Shown piece after piece: positions 38,601-49,365 of a stretch of 64,000 nucleotides of DNA. The notes beneath the pieces were generated by a model, which saw only the letters and a list, made by a program, of their open reading frames with translations, was not told where the DNA came from and searched no databases. The translations under genes were made by a program, and so were the position numbers. Source of the stretch: Acanthopleura granulata (lineage: Eukaryota > Mollusca > Polyplacophora > Chitonida > Chitonidae); the NCBI GenBank assembly GCA_016165875.1, contig JABBOT010000003.1:25810983-25874982 (forward strand). Direction: 5' to 3'. Every line of letters starts with the position of its first letter. Within the stretch, counting starts at the first letter, position 1.

Positions 38601-39453
38601 GCTCCTTTAACTGGGGATGGAAACCCCTAAGGGCCACTCTCTGACCACAGCGGGGAGAGGTGTACAGAACTAATGACCAACTACCATGCTGCACACTTAA
38701 CTATTTACATTTATAAGGGACGATGCCTTAAATGCTTCCCACATTAGCCAGGAAAGCATTTGAAGAACACTCCAAAACCAACCTCATGCTGAACTAAATC
38801 AACAAATGCCCTGTCCTAGAGGTCCAAGTTTAAGGGTATCAATTATTTACTGCTTTTGGACACCATCGATAATGCTTGCACAAGGAACGAGATGCCTGCT
38901 GGAATATCCTGCCATGCAGTCGCTCAATAAACCTTTGGCAGCAATCAGCCATTTCAAATGGGGCCTTCAATAATCTCATTACACTTAATTCAGCACATTT
39001 TCTCGGGTTTTGACACTCCGATGTGAACAAATCATGATTCGAGCTTGCACGGTGCGCTCTGCTGCGTGACGGTCACATGATGGACTATGGATCCAGCAGT
39101 CTCTATAGTGTTACAGAGGTGATATTGACGTTTGATAGGATAGAGACTGATAGATGTCCACTGAGCGCCGATTTGTCCCCTGTGGGTGGCTCAACTTATG
39201 CACTAGGTCAGGTACTGATCAGGCTTAATGACCAATGTTATATTTATTACAACTGCAAACCCTAAACATTGGCTGCCTGATGGAAGTAATACCTAAACAT
39301 GTGACTATAGGAATGGAATTTTAAAGATCAAGAAACCATTCACTAAAATAACATCATGATGTACATCTATACATGTTACTGTAAGAATAGTTAAAAACAT
39401 TTATCTTTTTGAATACTACTTAAACCTGCACTGAATTTTTACTTCTGTGTTTG

Positions 39454-39734
39454 GGCCATCCTTAAAAATGCTGTTTTGGGCATAACTGAGAGTATGACAC
39501 AAAAATAGGGAAGGTTGGTGGGAAAATGCTGTTTTGGGCATAACTGAGAGTATGACACAAAAATAGGGAAGGTTGGTGGGAAAAGGGGTTTTTTTTTTCA
39601 TTCTAACTTGAAAAAGAAATTAACATGGAGAGAAAAATAAAAAAGAAATTTTTATCGAAATACCAATAAGAAATTTTGCCGCTTTTAAGAAAGGTCGGTA
39701 ATTATGCCCAACAAACATATTTTTAAGGATGGCC
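39454..39734 (-). mobile_element. MITE-like element, family D, with 58-bp internal duplication
   Basis: The termini are ggccatccttaaaaatgctg...gggcataac on the left and gttatgcccaacaaacata...aaggatggcc on the right. This is the clearest inverted-repeat pair in the window (note ccatccttaaaaat against atttttaaggatgg). The interior block homologous to the other copies lies in the opposite orientation, so this copy is on the minus strand. A 58-bp unit is tandemly duplicated at 39465-39580. Confidence 0.7.
39465..39580. repeat. 58-bp perfect tandem duplication
   Basis: The unit aaaatgctgttttgggcata...ggaaggttggtggg occurs at 39465-39522 and 39523-39580 with no differences. It begins inside the left terminal repeat of the family D element, so the duplication happened after insertion. 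Confidence 0.95.
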
Positions 39735-39740
39735 TTGGTC

Positions 39741-39850
39741 ATCTTTATGGGTGGAGGGAACCACTGTGGGCAGATGAAACTCCTTGAAATACTGGCAAAT
39801 CTGCAGACCTTAGCTAGATTTGAACCTTCAATCTCCTTTGTCTGCTTTGT
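39741..39850 (-). mobile_element. Family B fragment next to a MITE
   Basis: It begins tctttatgggtggagggaac immediately right of the MITE-like element ending at 39734. It reaches a reverse B-box-like sequence (gatttgaaccttcaatctcc). The two elements are nested or were inserted side by side. Confidence 0.45.
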
Positions 39851-41148
39851 ATTTAATCGCTATACTAAATTTTCTTTGTACTATTAGCACAGCTATCTAC
39901 ATACATTACCATAGCACCCATCCTCAACCCCACAGAAGTCCATGGGGACAAGTTCATCACAAATAACAGCTCAAACTCTACCTTACATTCAGTATGAGCC
40001 GATTCCCTAAGTGAACCAAAATGTAAACATGCCAAAGCCTGCACCAGTAAACCATATTTCAACAGTTATCCAACCGTTTAAACTTTTGAATCCTACCTTT
40101 CAAGCCAACGTCTGCCATGTCTTGAATTCCAACCTCTGGCAGACGATGGACCGTGAAAACTTTATCATACACTACACATTCATGATCTCTTAACAGCTCA
40201 TGAGTATATAGCTGTTATCTGTCATAAAACTGTCACCGTGGACTTATATGGGACTGATGCTGAGCGGTAACCTACGTAGGTGATCACCTATCTGTGCTTT
40301 TTAATATAGCACTGCCGCAGTAAAACCATGACTGGCATTCAAGGCTAACTGATTTCTTCATGGAAATTTGAAAGTTGAGAAAACCTTCTGTTTTTAGTGT
40401 GGCGTGCATATTTCCTCCCCATAATCAGGTTCTATATTGCTGGAAAGCAAGTGAACTCTCATGACTACAATACTGTACTTGTAGGCTTACTGTGGTTCTA
40501 TACTGTACATATACAATATTAACGTTTTAATATCCCCCAAGTCTGGTTTCTTTCACTCACAGGATCAAGTGTAATTACACTCAATACACGTAAGGTGATG
40601 GCAGATGGTTGGTGTCGATAAGCTGTTATAATGCTATTCAGTATTCTTGTTACTATGAGCCACTTGGCTTATACTACTCCTTAGAGAGGAGGATTACTGG
40701 GGGTAAGTTTATGCATGGCTTCAAGATAGCTGGATATAATTCTTTTCTTTGTATAACCAGGTGTCTACACAGAATATTGATAATTTGACATGTTTCTTTC
40801 CTAATAATATTAAGCTGTTTGTGAGGAGTAATTTGTTACAGGTAACTTGGCAACTGTCCAGCTTCTTAGATTCCAAATTACAATTCAATAAGTATATTTT
40901 ACTTTTTTCTTATTTCTTAATATAAAAAGAACTAATAAAATTGTACCATCGAGGACTACTCTGTGCAGGGATCTGATTGACAGTCGATCACAAAAGACTC
41001 CACCAACCACATGTCAGCTTAAAAGAACATACAATAAAAATCTGCTCAGCATGGAATATTTCTTGGCAGAGCTTACCTTTCATTTCAAATTACATTAACG
41101 GATCAATTTTTATGTAAACACATGTAAAATGGCAGTGCGATGGAAATC

Positions 41149-41172
41149 AATATATATATATATATATATATA
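41149..41172. repeat. (AT)n microsatellite
   Basis: About 12 uninterrupted at/ta dinucleotides, followed by aataaagg. Confidence 0.95.
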
Positions 41173-41710
41173 ATAAAGGAATATGGTTTGACATACCAAT
41201 AATGGCAAAAGACGTGTGTCATGAAACATACATGTCAGTAGATGTCATCATGTATATACTGATGATTGATGTGAGGACACCACAAAGTAATCAACGGGAC
41301 AATTAGTTTTCAGCACAGAATTCGATCTTCCTGTGAGGAAAAATACGATTAAATATTCATGACGGTTACATCAAAGATGGATGACTATAACAGTTGAATC
41401 AATGTTGCGTACAATACAGGGCATGCTTAGACACACAAGCACGTCATCACATCACATCATCACATTCGAGTACACAGGTACAGCCATAGTTCCTGAAAGT
41501 TGCTTAACATCGGGTTACATATGTATTTGTATAACCGAGAACACATAGGTATAGGTTGCGTGCAATAGCGGTTACATGACAGCTGATCACTTGTTTGCGT
41601 GGCATTTAAAAGTTGGGATGGAGGTACACTGGACAAGTGTTTCTTGTGGATACACAACTTCTTGGTTTATTAACATGACGTTTCGATGTAGATACTAACA
41701 TTGTTATCAG

Positions 41711-42185
41711 CCTGACAATGCAGTGCGTCCGCCATGTTGGACAACAAGCAATCATTGACATTTCGGTTCCGATAGCTCATAAAGACACTGGGCTACACAG
41801 AACTGTATGGGGTGGACCTTTCACCATATTTGAGGACTTAACCACTGATGAGAAGAAAGTGCAGATACAGGAAAGCAAACTTTGCTATTCACAGAAGAAG
41901 ATTAAGGAGTGACTGGACAGCGCTTAGTCCATAAAGCGAGTGTGTAGACTAGAAAAACACAGTGGTTTAATTGTCCAGTTATGTCTCAGATTATTAACAA
42001 CTGGTATGTAGAGAACTCCCGAATCTCTTAATTTCAGCAAACTGATATGCTTATAGCGTAACTCAATATTCACGAAGCCAGTTTAAATATAGGCTGATGT
42101 GTACTTATGAAACAATGTTTTTGATATATAGGCCTACAGTTATTTGGATAAATTGTAAATTAATAAAATGCCATTGCTGCTTGAA
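41711..42185 (+). CDS. Candidate terminal exon of a plus-strand gene, unknown product
   Basis: After a possible acceptor (cattgttatcag| at 41710), an open frame runs to TGA at 41910-41912. It includes HKDTGLHRTVWGGPFTIFED and then EDLTTDEKKVQIQESK, which has the balanced charge and composition of real protein, unlike the other ORFs nearby. About 250 bp of AT-rich sequence follow, with a poly(A) signal aataaa at 42162-42167. This fits a last exon with a 3' UTR. The nearest ATG (41718) gives 64 residues if translation starts here. No upstream exon was identified and no family is recognised. It could equally be a decayed retrogene. Confidence 0.35.
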
Positions 42186-42869
42186 GGTAAGAAACAAAAT
42201 TAAGGGCGTATTTTAATTTATATTTCTTGTGACATATACCGTGAATACATAGGTTTTGAAACCAACAGTCCTAGCTATTCATTTATGGTACAAGCATGAC
42301 AAGTATTACATAAGCCTGCCCCTCTGTAGACCTACACTATTTAATATCACTTCAGCCTTGCCTTTCAAGTAATGTAGACAAAAAGAAATAAAACAGGTAT
42401 AAATGTGTGTTTTGGTTATTGCATGCAAGTGTGTGATTCTGTATGTGTCTTTATCATCGTTCAAAGACTTGTGCATGTCCACAATACACACATAAAAATG
42501 CCGTGACAATTTGGTGTCAAAAACTTGAAAAGACTTGAACTCGTCACTGGCAGTAACTTAAGCCATATCACATGCCCAGTTTCAGTTCAATATGACAAAC
42601 AGATGAAAATGAAAGTCCATTGAACACAACATTAAATAAAACCATAATTTTTTTTTAATACATGTATGGATGAAATGCAGAGAGAATCCTAAAGATCCCA
42701 TTGCCTCTTTCTCAGTAAGCCATAGCTCTCAGCTGCATTCAACCCATACATGTATGATTTTGATGTTGAGCCTGATTAAATCAAACCTGTAAACTTAATC
42801 GTTACGTGCCATATTTATGTACATATGAAAGCCCAATCTCCACACAATGTACTGCTCAGGTCTTCATCA

Positions 42870-43104
42870 AAATACATGTACGTTCACTTTTCCAATCAAC
42901 CCTCTAACCCTACTATGAAGTTTTGTAATGCTGGGGTTTTTTTGTCGTTGTCTTTTTATTTTTTTTCCTCCACACTGATTTCCTCACAATTCCATTACTT
43001 AAATTTGAAAGAAAAAAAAAAAGAAAAAGAAATTCCTTACTACTGACCATAATTTTTCAGACAGGATCGGGTTACGCCCAGCATATATTTTTTTAAGGAT
43101 GGCC
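42870..43104 (+). mobile_element. MITE-like element, family D, left end unclear
   Basis: The right terminus cgggttacgcccagcatata...ttttaaggatggcc is diagnostic, and the T-rich and A-rich interior resembles the other copies. The left inverted repeat is degenerate or missing, so the start is approximate. Confidence 0.55.
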
Positions 43105-44642
43105 TCATCATACCTGCTGAAGAGCTGAACATAAAACCTTTTTAAACCACATCCATGTCAATGTGGAGCAATACCAATTTCTTTTCCACACTCACATAAC
43201 TCACATTAATTCATACAGGCCAGCTAAAAACAGTTAAGATTGCAGCTAACAGTGATGCACATTACAATATTGCTGATGCTGGTGTCCACAGTGTTTTGGG
43301 ATAATAACAGGTTATAGCCACATGCCACTGAAAGCCCTCCAGCTGAATCAATGAAATTATCAAAATTTTGAATCTACCCAATATCACGATAGATTTCACA
43401 TCTGAACAACAGACTAGCCCAATGCAGCTCTCTTGGGATGAAACATGTACAGTATTGAAATGTATTTGCGGCAAGCCGAGTGACAGTCTGTATTGCCTCA
43501 ATTTTCATTGGAGCGTTTCTTATTTTGCACACTATTCCACTCTCTAACATCATCAAAAATGTAACACCAAACAGCCTTACATGTTAGAATTATGTGCAAA
43601 TATCACCTGGAGCTATGAGATGGTGAAAATTTGTCAGCAAATAGAGATTTACTTACTAAATTACATAAGTGGTGTTCAACCCAAATATATGATTTAACAA
43701 CTCAATATACATGTAAATGTACCTGTCAGTAAATATATCCAAGTACAGGATGCAAGTTACAGTTAACAATGAGAGCTGAGTCTTTGCTGTTTGTTTTAAT
43801 AAGAAATTAACCAGTATTTATCACATTTTCTAAAGTAAATGATAATTACTAGCACAAACACTCTCAAACACACAAAAAACACACAGAGACACAAAAAATT
43901 TATGGATTCTTGGAGTTCAAGCTTTGAAAAGACATTGAAATGCCAATTGCCACAGGAAGAGAAAGCATGCACTTATGGAGAAAGACAAGGTGATTTAATA
44001 AGGACGGAAGACTGAACAACAGCATATCAGTATCAAAACTAACATGACAATGCTTTTAATAGAATTGAATCTTCTGAATAACTAGGGATGATATGGGATC
44101 ATTTCTTTCATGCATAAAAATTGCTCACATAGTAAATTCTTTTTGTTTCTTAATTCCAATGACTGTGAAATGAAGAGGAAAAACAGTATCTTCATTTCTA
44201 CAAACAAAACTGTACAATTGCAGCCTATCATATTTTCGCTAAGATCTACATCATTGTGCGATGTAATGTGTTTAACAATTCTGAATTTAATGTATTCATC
44301 CTATTATACATACCAAAGTCCACATTTATAAAGATTATACTTATAGCATGCAGTAAAATGTAATATGTGTACATTGGCAGAGTATACTAAATACATGTAA
44401 ACTGTCCCCCTTCCAGCCCCCCTATAAACATGTCCATATGATAATTTGAGAAACATGTACAACACATACCTTTGTCAATGGATAATAAACTGCAAATTAC
44501 ATCAACATCCTGCAATTATTTGCAGGTCATAGAAGGGTGAAGTCAATTGCATCTACATGTAAGTAAGCATTCTAGAAAAACAAATGCAGTGCTCACCTAC
44601 AGTTAAATTAAACAGAATAATTACATAGTTTTCTCCCTTCTA

Positions 44643-44915
44643 GCACCTTTGTGGCCGAGGGGGTTAGCGCGCTAGAGCAGCCCAATGACCTAGGTGCCTC
44701 TCAACACAGAGATTGCTGTGAGCTCAAGGCGAGCTGACGCTGACTTCCTCTCCAGCTGTATGTGGGAAGGTGCACCAGCACTGCCAATGGTCATGGGTTT
44801 CCCCTGGGCTCTGCCCAGTTTCCTTCCATCATAACACTGTCTGTAATCGTATAAGTGAAATATTCTTGAGTACGATGTAAAATACCAATCAAATATGTAA
44901 ATAAACAATTCTAAT
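44643..44915 (+). mobile_element. SINE family A, near full length, diverged
   Basis: The tRNA-like head starts tgtggccgagggggttagcg, close to a Leu/Ser-type A box. The central block (cttcctctccagctgtatgt) and the tail gtataagtgaaatattcttg are the same as in the copy at 23.9 kb. It ends in an AT-rich caaatatgtaaataaac tail. Many substitutions from the other copy imply an old insertion. Confidence 0.8.
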
Positions 44916-45248
44916 CTCAACGTTTGAAAATCATTAAATTTGTATTTTAAAGAATTTTCTCACTGATTAAGTTCAATGTATGTGGTGTTACAGGATGTTA
45001 CAGTACAAGTAGCACACAGGTACTATACATGAATACTGTACACTGAACACCACATAAATATTCTGTTTTCATATCAGACCCATGTACATGTACTTCTACA
45101 AGTACAATCTCAATGCTTCTAGTATATGAAGCCTTCAGCTCTACAGGGAATACATGCTAACCTATAGGAATTACAGCAGACTTTGTTCTTATTACCACTC
45201 CAGAAACGCAACTAAATATAGTGGTAGTGATTGTAGTGGATGACTTAC

Positions 45249-45300
45249 CTACAGGTGTGGAGATTTACAAAGCAAGCTCAGGTATTTCCAGGTGGGTCAG
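45249..45300 (-). other. Probable non-coding 5' UTR exon, distal
   Basis: The acceptor gccttacctttgtgacttag| and donor ACCTGTAG|gtaagtcatc are both good. The 52 nt between them contain stops in all three minus-strand frames. It could be a distal leader exon of the membrane-protein gene about 20 kb downstream on the same strand, or belong to an unrelated non-coding transcript. RNA evidence would decide. Confidence 0.4.
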
Positions 45301-45788
45301 CTAAGTCACAAAGGTAAGGCAGGCCAATCACTGGTACAGGTATTGAGTTTACACCTGTACCTCCACACTTACACCCATGGGTAGAATACGAATGCTGTTT
45401 ACACAAGGAACATGCACTGCATACTAGTCCATTAGATCCAAGCTTAATCTTCTTTCACTGTGTATTTCGTCACAGCCTTGTTCTTTACAACCATGTCGAT
45501 ATATCCAATTCTATCAAGGACAATTTTCCTTTGCGCACTCGTCTGATGTCAATAACACGTACACAAAGACTAGAGGGCTCGTTAATCCTCTGCCAACAAC
45601 ACCCCATGTACGTCACTCAGTCTTAGTTCAGACGTTCAGCTGCGGCTCCCAGGGTAAATTCACAGGCAAACATGCGTATGACTAAATGAGGTGGGGGTAG
45701 ATGCCAAGGAAAAAGGATAGGAGCAGGATCCTGCATGTGCATTATTAAATTTTCTCAAAGAAACATCTCCCATGAGAATAAAATACAT

Positions 45789-46069
45789 TTACACATAAAC
45801 ACTGAAGACAGCCTGGGCACAATGTGACAAGTGAGAGTAAATGCAGTACATCTGCCTCCGCTTGCACAGGGTAACAGATCCAGCACCACTGTGACCACTG
45901 AACGAATAACGATTTTCCCCCTCAAGTTGAAGACGCGATAGAGCTAACGCCGCAAAGTTTTGTCCTAGAGGAAATGGTGTAACGCACTGATCCAAAGGAA
46001 CATGCAAGCCTTTATATCCGCCCAGCAGTCGGTGCTCGTGTCTTCTGCTCGTCACTTCCTGGCAGAGAA
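45789..46069 (-). other. Candidate exon with open frame, not identified
   Basis: A strong acceptor (CT-rich tract, then ctctgtgcag|) lies at 46071-46070. It is followed by an open frame of about 93 codons starting LCQEVTSRRHEHRLLGGYKG and ending at a stop at 45789. Base composition is GC-richer than the surroundings. No strong donor was found inside it; the best are weak (GGCAGAT|gtactg) or lie just past the ORF. It could be an upstream exon of the minus-strand gene, with the ORF accidental and the exon untranslated, a terminal exon of another gene, or chance. The CT tract forming the acceptor is a small microsatellite, which weakens the case. Confidence 0.3.
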
Positions 46070-47478
46070 CTGCACAGAGAGAGAGAGAGGTCAATAGCCT
46101 ATGCCACATCACATGTGTACACTAATCTATCACCCAATGGTCACATCATTGTCTGTGTCTGTGGCTATAACTGTCCTTACACTAGTAAGTGCAATAACTT
46201 ACGTTATCCCACAGAATGATGAAAACTTTTCCCCAGGTTGTCTCGCAAAATGAAAAAATAAAAAAAAGTTTTGAAGAAACCAGGAAGAAGCCGACGATCT
46301 GGCACCTTGGTTACTAGATTAAAGCTTGTTGTTGGGACGAGACAGAAATCATACAATGATGAAAGGCTTCAGATCGATCCGTGAGCCATCAATCCGGATA
46401 TCGCCCATGTCCTTAGGCAACACTGCTTCCCCAGCAAATCATGGCTACCTTTCAGACGGGTCAACAGCTGATTGATTTTATCAGTCTTGAGAGGATTTCA
46501 ATAACACAGCCGAGCCATAAAATTATTCAACAGGGCTAATGGTTTGACAGGGATAAATTAGCCAACATATTCAATCCTCCTTTTTTTTCCAGATCTTACA
46601 CTAACCCTGGTAATTACTCCAATCATGTACATCCAAAAGACAAGCACTGCAGGGAACATGTTGATCAAAATAAGACTATTTAAATACACACAAGATTATT
46701 TCATTGATATGATTGAAGGCAGACAGCTAAATACAGTTTAGGTGGAGCTTTCACTGACAGCATGTCTCATCTTTAACCTGACAAAAAATTCTTCATGCTT
46801 TGGCACACTGTGGACAATACACTTGAATAGGCTGAGATCCTGGTTAGTAAATGGAAGGATACATCAGATCTATATTTCTTTAAGCTAAGCAGGGAAAAAT
46901 GAAATAGTTCTCAGATCTTACTCAACAACAGAGATTAACCTAGGGATGCAAGCATTACCAGCATACCAATACAAGTATAATAGCTGAGATCACCCTCAGA
47001 ATACAAGAATTAATGGCTGAGATCAACCGAGTAAATGGCTACCTAATCATGGAGATCATATTCTTCCCTGTCAGATTAGAATGCCGTCAGATCCCAGATT
47101 TATGTAAGTCCATCTGAATGGCTTATGCAGGCACAATTATCCACCAATGAACAGCGGAAACACCTTGTGAGCCTAAGCCATTGAAAAAGAAGCGTGTCAA
47201 GAATGTAGTCACAACTTCCGAATAATGAATGAAGGCAATATCGTGCGTTGTACATTACATGTATGTTCAACACGTATCATTCACCACCATCTACATGATC
47301 TACATATTAAATGATGAAGTCAGAACTGCAAGTTCTATGCTACACATCTATACAATGTAGTCGGTGAAAGATCAGAGCAATTTTAATCATGAGCCAACGT
47401 GCAATAATGATACTAATACCATATATTTTAAAGAGGACCATGGGTGAACCTTCCACATCAAATTACTTGTGGAAAATC

Positions 47479-47497
47479 AATCTCTCTCTCTCTCTCT

Positions 47498-47534
<37 letters not shown>

Positions 47535-47535
47535 C
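47479..47535. repeat. Compound (CT)n(TA)n microsatellite
   Basis: A ct run is followed directly by a ta run and then acatatacac. Plus-strand ORFs over it (Ser-Leu and Ile-Tyr repeats) are artefacts. Confidence 0.95.
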
Positions 47536-48692
47536 ACAGAAGAAAATCTTTTGCTGTACTATTCCAGGTAGATGAGTTTCTCACAATTTGTATTTTTGTG
47601 ATGTTACTTTTCCAAATGACAACACATCCATATGCAATATATACCAGGATACTCTCTATTCACTTCATTCTGTAAATGTGAAGAAATCAGATCGAAATCA
47701 GACCAATATCGGGGACACTGAAATTCCCACTCATATTCTGGCCATCGAATAAAGGTCAAGCAGGCAGATATTACAGGAATCGATGGAACTTTAAATCTCA
47801 CATTCCTCTATTGCCCACGACAGTGTAAGACAAAGATTAAAATATTCCATTACAGCCACTGGCATGTCATGAGCCACATGTCATTTCTGACTCTCTGTTA
47901 CACAACTTCAGGAGTCAAGACTCCTTCCAAAAAAACATTCCTGAACCAATTTTTATAGGAATCTCTGAAAACTGCATAGATCAATACAGACTTGCTTGAA
48001 ATATACGGAGCAAAGAGGTTAAATACATGTGCTGTATCAGGATATGAGTGAACAGATGGTTCATGGTGTCTGATAGTAGTGAAAAATCAATGAGAAACAT
48101 CCATCATGCAACAGTTTAGCTGTCAGCGATTACTAAGGAAATTTTCAGAATTTATCAAAGTACACAACCTAACAGTTTTATAATCTGCAAATGAAATAAC
48201 TTTTTAAGTGTATTTGTGTTACTCAGGTAACTTCACACATTGAACATACACATGCATATTCATTAAAAGGTATTCTTAGAAAACAATGGTAATGTACTTA
48301 TGTACATTGTTGTACATACAAGTACACGCAAATATATTTATGTGTCTCTAGTAGCATTACACCAACCAAAATTTTTTTTAGCCTCTGTAAAGATCAGGGA
48401 TTTGAAGTGTAGATACAATGAAGACCACGATGTTTCAGAACACTTGTAATGCAAAGCACTGTATGAGTGGGTCAACTTAAAGATCAATCTGGCTGTAATC
48501 AACTGGTGACAAAATCTGCTTCAAGATTCAAACGACTGCTGTTAAGAGAGCTTTTCAATCAAAACTGTACTTAACTATGTAAGTGAATAAATGTCTTTCA
48601 GCCATACCGTGTTGATGAAAATGTAGAGAGAGACGATGTCATTTTAAAAACATTTGTGTATATAATTGCTGGATTTCATAGTCAATCTAGCA

Positions 48693-49365
48693 AGTTTTGT
48701 ATTTGTTTGACCTCCATGATAGAAGACCCTGACAGCAGTTATGATGGTTATAGGCATGTTTTAGCACAGTTCTTTCTTGCAGCAATAAAGACACGTCATA
48801 AGCTGTCTTTATCAATGAAGGCTCGTCTAACTTTCTCTTATGGATGTTTATCATAGAATGAAGGATACAGATTGCTCCAAGGCTTCATCAATTGTACATA
48901 TATACAGGTACAAGAACATAGTGTCAACATCTGGTATTTTTTTCTATCAATGAATGAACCTTAATTTACTGTGTCACGGTATAAAACATCAAAAGTTTTG
49001 AAAAGCTAGAAAAGTTAAAAAAAGACACATGCAATTGTATGGTCCACCTACTGGTATCTAAATGTAAAACTTGTGAAGACTGTATTAGTTACACATTTTC
49101 CAGTTCCCTAATTGCTGAACTTCAATTCAACCTGGAACAGAAAAAAACAAAAACATACACACACATAATGATGACACTTGCACATTATTTTACACCATTT
49201 CCCCAAGGGAGTTCATGTACATGTAGATCGCATCATCAAAATAATTACTTTGCCTGGACAAGGTGAAATTTACTAGGACAAATGCCAGCTGTGCTAAAAC
49301 ATGCCTATAACCATCATAACTGCTGTCAGGGTCTTCTATCATGGAGGTCAAACAAATACAAAACT
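48693..49365. repeat. 77-bp perfect inverted repeat with 519-bp loop
   Basis: The left arm 48693-48769 (starts agttttgtatttgtttgacc, ends gttttagcacag) is the exact reverse complement of 49289-49365. I compared all 77 bases by eye and found no mismatch. Each arm is open for 25 residues in the sense direction (LTSMIEDPDSSYDGYRHVLA), so two mirror ORFs appear. Confidence 0.95.

Larger units (their letters stand above)
25246..45248. other. About 20 kb of probable first-intron DNA, repeat-rich
   Basis: If the two UTR exons are real this is one intron of the minus-strand gene. It holds truncated SINE A copies, a family C copy, two minisatellites (30150-30380 and 31156-31475), family B pieces, a tRNA-headed SINE at 38370, MITE-like copies at 39454 and near 42870, an (AT)n tract at 41149-41172, and the candidate plus-strand terminal exon at 41711. 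Long stretches such as 25.3-28.8 kb and 32-36 kb contain nothing I can support as a gene. Confidence 0.35.
2896..45300 (-). other. Gene span: single-pass membrane protein, synaptotagmin-like layout, 3' end off window
   Basis: Minus-strand gene rebuilt from splice sites. Coding exons 24569-24517, 23365-23110, 13021-12986, 3633-3510 and 2973-2896 contribute 34, 256, 36, 124 and 78 coding nt, 528 in all or exactly 176 codons with no stop. Junction phases are 1, 2, 2, 0 and 0, and all agree. Introns are 1,151, 10,088, 9,352 and 536 bp. Likely 5' UTR exons lie at 25245-25198 and 45300-45249. The product has a short N-terminus, one membrane span, a Cys/basic stop-transfer stretch and a Ser/Thr-rich cytoplasmic linker. 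Synaptotagmins share this layout, but their C2 domains would have to lie left of base 1. Other type III single-pass proteins remain possible. The gene model is well supported; the family name is inference. Confidence 0.75.

Noticed and set aside
47389..47675. Plus-strand ORFs with Ser-Leu and Ile-Tyr runs
   Set aside because: Translation of a CT/TA microsatellite.
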